Source: a virus. Taken from it: 20,707 bases of DNA. Position 1 is the stretch's first letter, and each line of letters opens with the position of its first letter. Location of the stretch: positions 1 through 20,707 of IMG/VR virus record IMGVR_UViG_3300010354_000859; one strand, given 5' to 3'. Made by a program: the position numbers and the translations under genes. This document shows positions 1 through 7,645 of this stretch, in pieces. The notes below the pieces were generated by a model, which searched no databases, was not told where the DNA came from, and saw only the letters and a program-made list of their open reading frames with translations.

Positions 1-914
1 ATCTTGGGTAATATAGAGAAAACATCACCAGATTGAATTGGAGTTCCACCATCGGGATAAACTTCACACAAAACAATTGTAGCGACACCATTAGACACTG
101 TATATGAATCTATTGTTCCTATTTTACCATTTTCAAAAAATACAACATAATTTGTGTTGTAAAAATTATTAACACTAGACATCGCAGAACCAACAGATGC
201 TGTCATTGTTAGTGTTTGAGTGTTATAATTTGTTACACTATAAGAAGTATCGGAAAAATCAGGATTTACTAAATTAGTAAATTCATCTGTTGTGTTTATC
301 GTTATTTTTTGAATACTTCCATTCTCTGCATCCAATTTGACTGCTAGAGCCAAAACACGAGCATCGTTGTAAGATATTTGATCCAAAATCACAACTGGAA
401 TATAACTGGATGTTAGAAATTTTTCCATTTCATCTGTAAGAGTATAAAGATATTTCCAAACATATCCATCCGAAGTTATTATTTCCTGAGTTGCGGCTGA
501 ACCGTTGATTGGTAAGGATGGAGATGCTGTGGATTGTGATCCTCCATTATTAGACAAACAGACAAACACTCCAAATTCATCACCTTCTTGAACTAAAACA
601 TAATACTTCTTGCTTAGTTTCCAAAGTTCTACATCATCCTCATACTGATCGTAAACAATACCTGAAGTCCAATCATATCTTGGTGCAACCAAAGATACAT
701 CAGATGGTATTATTTTTTGATAAAAAAGAATATTTCTTTTTGCTTCATTTTGTTCTTTTATTGTATCAACAGTAGTTGGTGTAGTATTTCCGCTCCAAGG
801 CTTGGCTCTCCCATAAAACATATAATAATCATCATTTGATATGGGATCGGTCAAACTTTGAAAGAACTCTTTAGCAAAAGTAGATCTCAATGAATATGAT
901 AGTGAATCTGCCAT
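1..914 (-). CDS. 8: Baseplate wedge protein gp8 (partial, C-terminus beyond window)
   Basis: The minus frame is open from an ATG at 914 to the window edge, about 304 codons. The translation carries landmarks of T4 gp8 in the right order: YGRAKPWS near residue 36 (FGRSEPWS in T4), a RYDW motif (RRDW in T4) and DGYVWKYLYTL followed by SSYIPV (DGYVWEYLFEI in T4). In T4, gp8 (334 aa) forms a dimer in each baseplate wedge and works with gp7, gp10, gp6 and gp53 in wedge assembly. The start codon shares one base with the stop of the upstream gp7-like gene (TAATG), so translation is probably coupled. Only a short C-terminal part can be missing if the length is like T4. The family assignment rests on motifs recalled from T4, not on a search. 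Confidence 0.85.
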   Translation of the reverse strand, partial: MADSLSYSLRSTFAKEFFQSLTDPISNDDYYMFYGRAKPWSGNTTPTTVDTIKEQNEAKRNILFYQKIIPSDVSLVAPRYDWTSGIVYDQYEDDVELWKLSKKYYVLVQEGDEFGVFVCLSNNGGSQSTASPSLPINGSAATQEIITSDGYVWKYLYTLTDEMEKFLTSSYIPVVILDQISYNDARVLALAVKLDAENGSIQKITINTTDEFTNLVNPDFSDTSYSVTNYNTQTLTMTASVGSAMSSVNNFYNTNYVVFFENGKIGTIDSYTVSNGVATIVLCEVYPDGGTPIQSGDVFSILPK

Positions 915-2746
915 TAGAACTCATCCCCTACTTGTATTTCTATGTTGTCTATTGCTAATTCTTCAATAGTTAATTCTAAAAATGAACTTATCGTTTCATT
1001 TGTATTTAGATTAAAATTTGGATGAGGAAATACCACCCAATAATTATCTTTTTGATAGATGTCTGGAACATCTGGTAATGTCCTACTCGAAGAGTAAGTT
1101 GCATTGTTTATATTTGTTTTTATAGGAGAACCAGCAACATCGTGAACAAATTCACCTTCTCCCGTTTGTGGACTAATAGGTTGATCTGGATTAAATCCTT
1201 GTGGAAACAGATCGTTGTCCTCATGTCTTAAATTCAAGTTGGATGAAACTCGATAAGGTAAATAGTTTCCAATAAAATTACTTCTAGTTGTGATAATGTT
1301 GTTTAAACTAGAAGGATTGGACAAGATCAATGGTCTTAATGTAAGTTTTCCAAACATCTTGTATCCAGCAGGATGCGCCAATCTGGTTATTGGATCCTTA
1401 AATGTATCGTAAGAAACATCAGTTTTTATTTCGTAAGAGTGCGTTTGATAGTAATAGTTGTCTTGCAAGAAGTTTTTAGCACCAAGAAGACTTTTACTGT
1501 TCTTGTAATAACCATCATATTTACACATAAATGTGCTCAATGGTGAACCAGAAGCCCCCGATCCACCAGAACTTGTTATGAATAAAGTGTAAGAAGTTGG
1601 AGTTTGTTCATAATTTACTCCAAAGTTTATGGTTTTTATTTTTAAAATAGATCCAGTGATAGGATCAACTTTAGACACCACACCTTTATATCCAACACCA
1701 GAGGAAGAGGTACTGGGTAGTAGTTCTACCACATCTCCTTCGGAATAATTTGCTCCTCCACTTGACAAATTTATATTCTGTATTGATCGTTTTAATGGAA
1801 AAGAGAATGTTTGAAAAGCGTCCTCATATACTAAATCGCAATAAATATTACCTTCTACAAAGTCACCGTATACTTCTTCTAAAAACAATTCTGCTACTTT
1901 ATATGGACTCTGAATATAAACATTGCAAGAAGAAACTCTTGCTGTAGTTGTTCTGATATCGTTTTCGTTCTTTTGATATATGTTTTTACCAACCAAAGAT
2001 CTTATCTTATCTTCGTTAACGAAAGCAAAAAGTTTAACCGATTTCGATTCCAACCAAAGACCACCAGAAGCCACAAATATTTCTGTTCTTGGATAGAATA
2101 TTTCTATCTCAGAATCATAAAGAATTTTGAACAAAAAGTTCAAAGATTTTTCAGTTCCTTTTGATTGATAAAATTCTATTGCTCTTTTTATCAAATTTCT
2201 TATATTAAGAGGTTCACCTGTCTGTCTATCCGTGGTCAGTTCTTGTGGAAAATCAGGTATGAATATTCTTCTAAATCTCTCAATCAGTATTTCTGGTGTA
2301 TGATCGACATCAAAGAAATCAAACTGAGAAAAGGGTACATAATTTGGATTGTTCGATTGTTCTAGAAACTGATAATATTTTTCCAAGAACAAAACAAACA
2401 TATCATATTCTTCTTTTATGAATGATGGAATCTGTGAAGACATAACATTTGAAAGTTTATTCTTCAAAAAGATTACATTATCATCTGTCTTAAACTTTAC
2501 TCTTTTTTCAGATCCTACTATTATCTTTCCAGATTTATTTACCAAATAAGCACGAAGAAGATGATTGCCTGATTCTACATTTTGTATTTCAAAGGAACCA
2601 AACAAATCTTGTTTCTCGTATTTTACTCCATCGAGTATAAAAACAACCTTATCTGTAAACTTTGAATTTTCTTCGACCAAATAATCAACATATACTTTAT
2701 CCGAGTATAGAGTAGATTTAGAAACTGGACTTCTTAAGGTTATCAT
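914..2746 (-). CDS. 7: Baseplate wedge protein, C-terminal gp7-like, short form
   Basis: This 610-aa protein matches the C-terminal third of T4 gp7. It has a helical segment at about residues 105-130 (QIPSFIKEEYDMFVLFLEKY), then YQSKGTEKSLNFLFKILY at about 193-210 (T4: YSTKGIEASYKFLFKVLY) and RLAHPAGYKMFGKLTL further on (T4: RFVHPVGFGFIAITLL). The first 90 residues look beta-rich, and nothing corresponds to the long N-terminal part of T4 gp7 (1032 aa). T4 gp7 is the large wedge subunit that contacts gp8, gp10 and gp53. The position between gp6 and gp8 is the same as in T4. The start overlaps the gp6 stop as ATGA and the stop overlaps the gp8 start as TAATG. The family match is strong for the C-terminal part. 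The role of the N-terminal 90 residues is unknown. Confidence 0.75.
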   Translation of the reverse strand: MITLRSPVSKSTLYSDKVYVDYLVEENSKFTDKVVFILDGVKYEKQDLFGSFEIQNVESGNHLLRAYLVNKSGKIIVGSEKRVKFKTDDNVIFLKNKLSNVMSSQIPSFIKEEYDMFVLFLEKYYQFLEQSNNPNYVPFSQFDFFDVDHTPEILIERFRRIFIPDFPQELTTDRQTGEPLNIRNLIKRAIEFYQSKGTEKSLNFLFKILYDSEIEIFYPRTEIFVASGGLWLESKSVKLFAFVNEDKIRSLVGKNIYQKNENDIRTTTARVSSCNVYIQSPYKVAELFLEEVYGDFVEGNIYCDLVYEDAFQTFSFPLKRSIQNINLSSGGANYSEGDVVELLPSTSSSGVGYKGVVSKVDPITGSILKIKTINFGVNYEQTPTSYTLFITSSGGSGASGSPLSTFMCKYDGYYKNSKSLLGAKNFLQDNYYYQTHSYEIKTDVSYDTFKDPITRLAHPAGYKMFGKLTLRPLILSNPSSLNNIITTRSNFIGNYLPYRVSSNLNLRHEDNDLFPQGFNPDQPISPQTGEGEFVHDVAGSPIKTNINNATYSSSRTLPDVPDIYQKDNYWVVFPHPNFNLNTNETISSFLELTIEELAIDNIEIQVGDEF

Positions 2747-4584
2747 CTGTTTTTGTATGGTACTAGTGTTTCATTTATCACTAAAGACAAAGGATCATTA
2801 AAATCGTGAACTAAGAACATTTTTTGTTTTGCAACTATATCCGATTCATTTGGTACACAATAAACACTTATTGGTTTTTGATCAATCAAAGATGTTGGTT
2901 TAAATTTGTTCAAATAAATGATTCCGTTATCATAATCTACAGAACCTATCTTTGAATTTATGACTATTTTGTTTCCATTAAGAGTATAGAAAAGACGAAT
3001 ATTACCATAACCATCGTCATCTAGTTCACAATCTCTATCAATCCCATTTTTATCAAAATAACCAAATAGATTTGTAGACAATATACTCTTGTATCCATCT
3101 TGGGGATGATACAATTTATTGTTTAATTTTAGCACATAATTATGTGATTTTAAATCAAAAAGAGGTACAAATCTTTTTTCTAAGACAACTAAAACTTCAT
3201 TGCTAACTATGTTAGTATTTACTTCTTGAATTGAAGTGCTCAATTCTGTAGAATAAAAATCTTTATCGAATTTATCCAAATATTCATCCGTGAAGGAATA
3301 TACAGACTGTCTTATATCCGAAATAATTTGATTGGTTCCTTCTGGTAAATTGATTGGATCAATTTTTACATTTACAGTAAGATTCAAATAAAGAACTTCT
3401 GGATCTACAAACTCCACCAATACTCCAACAACATTTCTAGTTCTCGTAAGGGTTTGTACTATTTTACTTTTTTCATCGGAAGAAAGAAATACACCTTCTT
3501 TTGGTTTTACAGAAATAAACACCTTTCCATATTGGATAGGATCATTGTCCTCACCACCCCAACAAATAACATCTTCTAAACTGTTAAAATCTTTTAGAAT
3601 TACATTTCTGTAATCTTCTTTGGTGACTGCTCTGTTCTGGGTGACATAGTTTCTAGTAACATTGAATCTGATTGATTCTTTACTTTCTTTGTCTGTTCCA
3701 CCAGAAGAAGGAACTATTAGTTTAGTAGATGTACTGCTAAATCCAATTGCTCCACCAAAAACATTGGTGCTGTTTGCAATTCCAATACCATTTGCAGCAG
3801 AACCACTGGATTCGACTACTTCTATCCTTATCACATTACCGTTTTCTAATCTTTTACCTAAAACTCCATCTCCAAAAAGCAACTCAAGATAACCATCAGA
3901 ATTTTCTTCTAAGTAATAAACAAGACTATCTTCAGTTACTTCTGTGATATTAGTTGCTTCATAGAAAGTTTGAAATTCTGTAGAAGAAGAATTTGTTTGT
4001 ATCTGTACCTTTAAAGTAGAAGCATCAACATTTTTATATGGTATTACAAATCTTTGAGTGCTGTCACCAGAATCAGCGACAAAAGAATATTTTCTAACTA
4101 CACCCTCTATTAGAGTTACTGTGTCCGTTGAGTATTCTCTTACATTTCCATTTTCATAGTATGAGGAAGGGACAAGATTTGCATCTATTGGTAGAAAAAA
4201 CATATAACTAAAACCATCTTTTATAGCATTTACTCTAGTGCCTCTAGGTAATGTTCCGCTAGATGGGTATTCGGTGGCATCAATAGTTATTTGAACTTGA
4301 CACCTAGAAGATGTTATTGTTTTTGGTCTATAAGCAAAATGTTTTGCAATAGAAACTATAGATGATCTTTTTGTAGCACTATCCAAGAACATTTCATTTA
4401 TTGTCATGTTATTGTAAAATGCTTGGTAATAGGTATTGTATGCCAATACATCAAGAATGATATTTAAAGCAGAACCTTCAAAATTATAACTAGTGAACTC
4501 CTGTTGGGATTTCAAGAAATTTTTCAAATTTTGTTTGATTAAATCAAACTCAATATCTGTTATTTTTAAGTCTTTAGTCTTCAT
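2743..4584 (-). CDS. 6: Baseplate wedge protein gp6 (baseplate J family)
   Basis: This 613-aa protein has the N-terminal pattern of T4 gp6 (660 aa): a helical stretch with FEGSALNIILDVLAYNT at about residues 40-56 (T4: FEGSRLNVLCDLLAYNT), then SATKRSSIVSIAKHFAYRP and a beta region with LPRGTRVNAI. The middle contains the GSGGTDKES/ENFRFNV-type segment (residues near 295-310) and ENRAVTKEDYRNVIL (written here NRAVTKEDYRNVIL), typical of baseplate J proteins. gp6 dimers form the ring that holds the wedges together around the hub and trigger the change of baseplate shape on infection. The start overlaps the gp25 stop as ATGA, and the stop overlaps the gp7-like start in the same way. Confidence 0.92.
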   Translation of the reverse strand: MKTKDLKITDIEFDLIKQNLKNFLKSQQEFTSYNFEGSALNIILDVLAYNTYYQAFYNNMTINEMFLDSATKRSSIVSIAKHFAYRPKTITSSRCQVQITIDATEYPSSGTLPRGTRVNAIKDGFSYMFFLPIDANLVPSSYYENGNVREYSTDTVTLIEGVVRKYSFVADSGDSTQRFVIPYKNVDASTLKVQIQTNSSSTEFQTFYEATNITEVTEDSLVYYLEENSDGYLELLFGDGVLGKRLENGNVIRIEVVESSGSAANGIGIANSTNVFGGAIGFSSTSTKLIVPSSGGTDKESKESIRFNVTRNYVTQNRAVTKEDYRNVILKDFNSLEDVICWGGEDNDPIQYGKVFISVKPKEGVFLSSDEKSKIVQTLTRTRNVVGVLVEFVDPEVLYLNLTVNVKIDPINLPEGTNQIISDIRQSVYSFTDEYLDKFDKDFYSTELSTSIQEVNTNIVSNEVLVVLEKRFVPLFDLKSHNYVLKLNNKLYHPQDGYKSILSTNLFGYFDKNGIDRDCELDDDGYGNIRLFYTLNGNKIVINSKIGSVDYDNGIIYLNKFKPTSLIDQKPISVYCVPNESDIVAKQKMFLVHDFNDPLSLVINETLVPYKNR

Positions 4585-5006
4585 CTGCTTCTGGATACAA
4601 CTAGAGATATCGTCTCTCTAGATGCTTCCTCTCCTATGATTGTGTAAGTTACTAAAACTACCAATTCTTGTTCTCTTGTATCAATAAAGACATCATCTAT
4701 AGTTTCTCTAGTTTTACCATAATTTATAGAAACATCTTCAACAACTATTCTTGGCTCATGTATTTCTAGTATTTTTTTAATTCTTTGTATGATGTCGTTT
4801 TCTATGATAAAATCAAAATTATCAAAAAGTTTATTTCTTAAATTTGCGGACATTACAAAAAAAGGTTTTTCAAAAGAATTTATCAACAATAAAGTCCTTA
4901 CGGATTGTTTTATTGCTTCTTTCCCTGTTTTTAAAATCAAATTTCCAGACACGGGATGTGCCTTGAAAGAATAATCTATGTCTGTTATTTTTAGATTTTT
5001 GTTCAT
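4581..5006 (-). CDS. 25: Baseplate wedge protein gp25 (GPW/gp25 family)
   Basis: This 141-aa protein is about the length of T4 gp25 (132 aa). It has the family pattern: an N-terminal DIDYSFKAHPVSGNL segment, a helix with KQSVRTLLL (residues 33-41), the FEKPF turn and the EPR motif at residues 84-86, which is conserved in gp25, phage W and type VI secretion TssE proteins. gp25 sits in the inner baseplate with gp6 and gp53 and starts sheath assembly. The ATG at 5006 lies 15 bases after the stop of the spike gene; a late-promoter-like CATAAATA occupies that gap and no good Shine-Dalgarno sequence is seen. The stop overlaps the gp6 start as ATGA. Confidence 0.92.
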   Translation of the reverse strand: MNKNLKITDIDYSFKAHPVSGNLILKTGKEAIKQSVRTLLLINSFEKPFFVMSANLRNKLFDNFDFIIENDIIQRIKKILEIHEPRIVVEDVSINYGKTRETIDDVFIDTREQELVVLVTYTIIGEEASRETISLVVSRSR

Positions 5007-5013
5007 TCTTTTT

Positions 5014-5021
5014 TATTTATG
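5014..5021 (-). promoter_or_regulatory. Late-promoter -10 element CATAAATA before gp25
   Basis: Read on the minus strand, the gap between the spike gene and gp25 holds CATAAATA, 7 of 8 bases of the T4 late consensus TATAAATA. Seven bases separate it from the gp25 ATG. By T4 spacing, transcription would start about two bases before the ATG. It lies inside the operon and could give extra transcription of the wedge genes gp25-gp8. It is a sequence match only, and AT-rich DNA yields such matches by chance. Confidence 0.45.
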
Positions 5022-6767
5022 CTATTTGCATTTAGTATTTTGTTTAGTTGGAGTCCATTTTCCTGGCGGACATTGTATAAATTTTACGGGTAATTCTGGT
5101 TGTATCGACTTTATATTACTGTAAATTTCTTGATAGAATTCAGAAAATCCACCACCATCATCAAATTCTTTGTTTTTAAACAGTTTAGAAGCAGTATAAA
5201 GAGCAATATTGTTTATGGCCATAATATCTATTTTCTTCCTACTGGATATTTTAAAATCTCCCTGAGAACCAAGAAAAGCGTCTCCTTGAGTGTGGATAGA
5301 AAGAATGCTAGACTTGTTTTTTTCTTTTCCTTCCACATTTCCACAGTCTATACTCACAGAAGTGTAACCCTGTAATTCTAGACTACCTTGTGACATAAGA
5401 ATGTTGTTTTTTAAAGATCTTATTATGCTTCTTTCGGCAACTATAGAAAGATCACCCAAAGAAAGAGCACCCTTACTCAGGCCAATGTTGTCACCCAAAG
5501 TTATAGAAAGAGATTGGTGTGATTCTGCTGTTCCAGCACCTTCATATGTTCTTTCTGCACCAAATTTATAATGCTCTCTTACCGTTTCTTCTTTTCCTCC
5601 AGCCCCATACTGTCTCTCTACTAAATTTAGATAATGTTCTTGTGCCTGTCCCTGAACAAGTTGTCCTAGATTATAAATCTTTGTTTCCTTTTTTGATCCC
5701 TTTTTTGTCATTTCTAAGTTATCAAAATCACCGTCTATTCTGACATCTCTGTTTTTCCCTATTTCTGTTACTTGATCTTCACCTACAACCACATGCATAT
5801 GTCCAGTGCATTCTAGATTGTAGTCACCGTTGATAAAGTGATTAAAATTACCACAATCTTGACGCATATTTATGTCTCCCTTTTTAAGTTGAACATTAGC
5901 GTCACCTTTATCCATGAGGACATTTAGTTGACCTTCCTCGACATAAATGTTTATATTTGCTCCCTTACCTACATGAATATCAAAATTTACTGCATTGTGT
6001 TCTTTTGTTTTCATTTCATCCGTGTTCATACGGATTTTTAATGCTTTATCTACAGTAATATCGCAATACCCATCAACATGAACATGACCGTCTCTAAGAA
6101 CAGAAATATAACTATCCCTTACTATTTTTACTACTTTATCGCCGTTTGGATGGTATTCTTCAAAAGTTCCACTTCTATGATTTGTTGAAATTCTCTCACT
6201 GCCTGGAGTATCATCAAATTCTAAAACATGACCAGATTCTGTTTCTGTTACTTTATTATATGGATAGATTGTTAAGTCTTTAAATCTTTCTTCTTCCGTA
6301 TCTCCAACTCCATCACTACCTTCACAGTCATTGCAACCTTTTCTTGGTTTTATGTCCTTACCTTTAATTTTTGCGTATTGCGTTGGAGTTTCAGACCATC
6401 CTTTTCCTTTATTTGTTTCTTTCTTTTTTGAAAAAGGATCGCATCTGGTAGAACCGCCACCACCGCCACCAGAACCGCCTCCTCCTCCTCCACCACCACC
6501 GCCACCAGAACCGCCTCCTCCTCCACCACCACCGCCACCAGAACCGCTGCTAGGTCTGGAGGGAGCAACGGGATCGGTTGTAGAAACTGTTGGACGAGTA
6601 GGTCTAGGTCTTCCCCCAGAACCTCCCCCACCTCTTCCACCACCACCAGATCCACCACCAGATCCACCACTGGTTCCTCCACCAGAACCAGCGCCGCTGT
6701 CGCCACCACCCGTGTTGGGGTTTGGGGGTAATATCGGGGGATCACAATTATCCAAAAAATCTGGCAT
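5022..6767 (-). CDS. Tail spike protein, gp5 C-terminal-like, with long Gly-rich N-terminal region
   Basis: This 581-aa protein begins with a Pro/Asn-rich peptide (residues 1-18), followed by about 90 residues that are mostly glycine with Ser, Pro, Arg and Thr. After residue 110 comes a folded part. Residues from about 190 to 360 are short beta repeats with regularly spaced Gly and Asp (for example HVHVDGYCDITVDKALKI, GQLNVLMDKGDANVQLKKGD, GEDQVTEIGKNRDVRIDGDF), the pattern of the trimeric beta-helix of T4 gp5 C-terminal domain and VgrG spikes. The C-terminus has paired Cys (CPPGKW...KCK). In T4 this spike pierces the outer membrane. The upstream gene supplies the gp5 OB-fold, and the start overlaps its stop as TAATG. 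No lysozyme domain is seen in either gene. The spike role is well supported; the function of the glycine region is unknown. Confidence 0.75.
   Translation of the reverse strand: MPDFLDNCDPPILPPNPNTGGGDSGAGSGGGTSGGSGGGSGGGGRGGGGSGGRPRPTRPTVSTTDPVAPSRPSSGSGGGGGGGGGGSGGGGGGGGGGGSGGGGGGSTRCDPFSKKKETNKGKGWSETPTQYAKIKGKDIKPRKGCNDCEGSDGVGDTEEERFKDLTIYPYNKVTETESGHVLEFDDTPGSERISTNHRSGTFEEYHPNGDKVVKIVRDSYISVLRDGHVHVDGYCDITVDKALKIRMNTDEMKTKEHNAVNFDIHVGKGANINIYVEEGQLNVLMDKGDANVQLKKGDINMRQDCGNFNHFINGDYNLECTGHMHVVVGEDQVTEIGKNRDVRIDGDFDNLEMTKKGSKKETKIYNLGQLVQGQAQEHYLNLVERQYGAGGKEETVREHYKFGAERTYEGAGTAESHQSLSITLGDNIGLSKGALSLGDLSIVAERSIIRSLKNNILMSQGSLELQGYTSVSIDCGNVEGKEKNKSSILSIHTQGDAFLGSQGDFKISSRKKIDIMAINNIALYTASKLFKNKEFDDGGGFSEFYQEIYSNIKSIQPELPVKFIQCPPGKWTPTKQNTKCK
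6453..6713 (-). repeat. Poly-glycine coding region made of short repeats
   Basis: On the plus strand this reads as runs of CCACCG, CCTCCT and AGAACC units; on the coding strand as GGTGGC/GGAGGA glycine codons with TCT or AGT serines. A block of about 36 bases is repeated around 6465-6545. The longest uninterrupted glycine runs are 10-11 residues. The GC-rich DNA stands out from its AT-rich surroundings. The mixed use of glycine codons suggests selection for glycine and not just DNA slippage. It probably encodes a flexible linker. Confidence 0.85.
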
Positions 6768-7645
6768 TATTTTTGTTCCTTGTATACCAACTCTCCATTA
6801 GAGTTAGTTGGTTTTTCTTTGTTTGCAGCATAATTTTCATATGTAGAAGGAATCCAAGTAGACGGAATAGAATTATCACCTATACCCATTTTTTTATTAG
6901 TTCCTTTATTGACTTTAGACTCATTAGTGACACCGCACTTAAAATACTTGAAGTCTATGGAAGCAATTTTAACACCTTCATCCAAAAGACCTCCCTTTTC
7001 CCTCGGAGTTCTTTTATAACCTATAATTGTGTCGTCTATGTGATCTTTATCATTAGTAGCAATAACAGAAACATCTGAAAGTTTACCGTTTGTAAAATCT
7101 ATACAATCGTTAGAGTTTTTTCTTGGAAACTTTTCTGCTACATCATTCTCTATCTGGGCGCCTCTTTCATCGCCTTTTTTATCTTTACCGTCTGGATATT
7201 CTTTCTTTTTAAACCTAGTAGATGGCTCTTTTTTTAAATCTTCTTCTGTTCTTGGATCTCTAAAACCGTCACCGTAGTTGTCCACACTTTTAATGTCTTT
7301 TATTCCCTCTTGCAGCAAATCAACACCAGAAGATTTATCTTCTTTTACTATATTGCCAGGGAGAGTACCAACTACAAGAGGATGTTGATAACCCTCACCA
7401 TCATCTAACCATATCCCAAAAACCCAAGAGCCAGGTGCTAAAGATGCAGATGTTCCAAATCCAGAAACCGAAGCAGATGTTGTGGGTAATGACACTTGGG
7501 CCCAAGGAAGATCCTCAACAGGAATATCTTTTTTAAGAGGAGAATGATATCCAAATATTCTTACTTTAACTCTGTAAAGTTGCAATGGATCTTCTCGATC
7601 TTCTACTACTCCTATCCAATATGTACCAAATTTAGATCTTTCCAT
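6767..7645 (-). CDS. 5: Baseplate hub protein, gp5 N-terminal OB-fold part
   Basis: From the ATG at 7645 this is 292 aa. Residues 1-100 match the OB-fold of T4 gp5: YWIGVVEDREDPLQLYRVKV (T4: WFVGVVEDRMDPLKLGRVRV), then VEDLPWAQVSLPTTSASVSG (T4: TEKLPWMSVIQPITSAAMSG), a PGSWVFGIWLDD strand and HPLVVGTLPGNI. This domain sits on the gp27 trimer. The remaining 190 residues are charged and lysine-rich, with no lysozyme catalytic pattern that I can see, so the muramidase of T4 gp5 is absent. A GTG at 7648 is also in frame, but the ATG gives the ATGA overlap with the hub gene stop seen throughout this operon. The stop overlaps the start of the spike gene. Function is inferred from the T4 hub structure. 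Confidence 0.85.
   Translation of the reverse strand: MERSKFGTYWIGVVEDREDPLQLYRVKVRIFGYHSPLKKDIPVEDLPWAQVSLPTTSASVSGFGTSASLAPGSWVFGIWLDDGEGYQHPLVVGTLPGNIVKEDKSSGVDLLQEGIKDIKSVDNYGDGFRDPRTEEDLKKEPSTRFKKKEYPDGKDKKGDERGAQIENDVAEKFPRKNSNDCIDFTNGKLSDVSVIATNDKDHIDDTIIGYKRTPREKGGLLDEGVKIASIDFKYFKCGVTNESKVNKGTNKKMGIGDNSIPSTWIPSTYENYAANKEKPTNSNGELVYKEQK

Noticed and set aside
6331-6801. Proline-rich open frames opposite and within the Gly-rich spike region
   Set aside because: They are the complement or shifted reading of glycine codons; the spike frame has clear family features.
6767-7300. Lysozyme domain of gp5
   Set aside because: I looked for a T4-type Glu...Asp...Thr lysozyme pattern between the OB-fold and the end of the gene and found only charged, low-complexity sequence.
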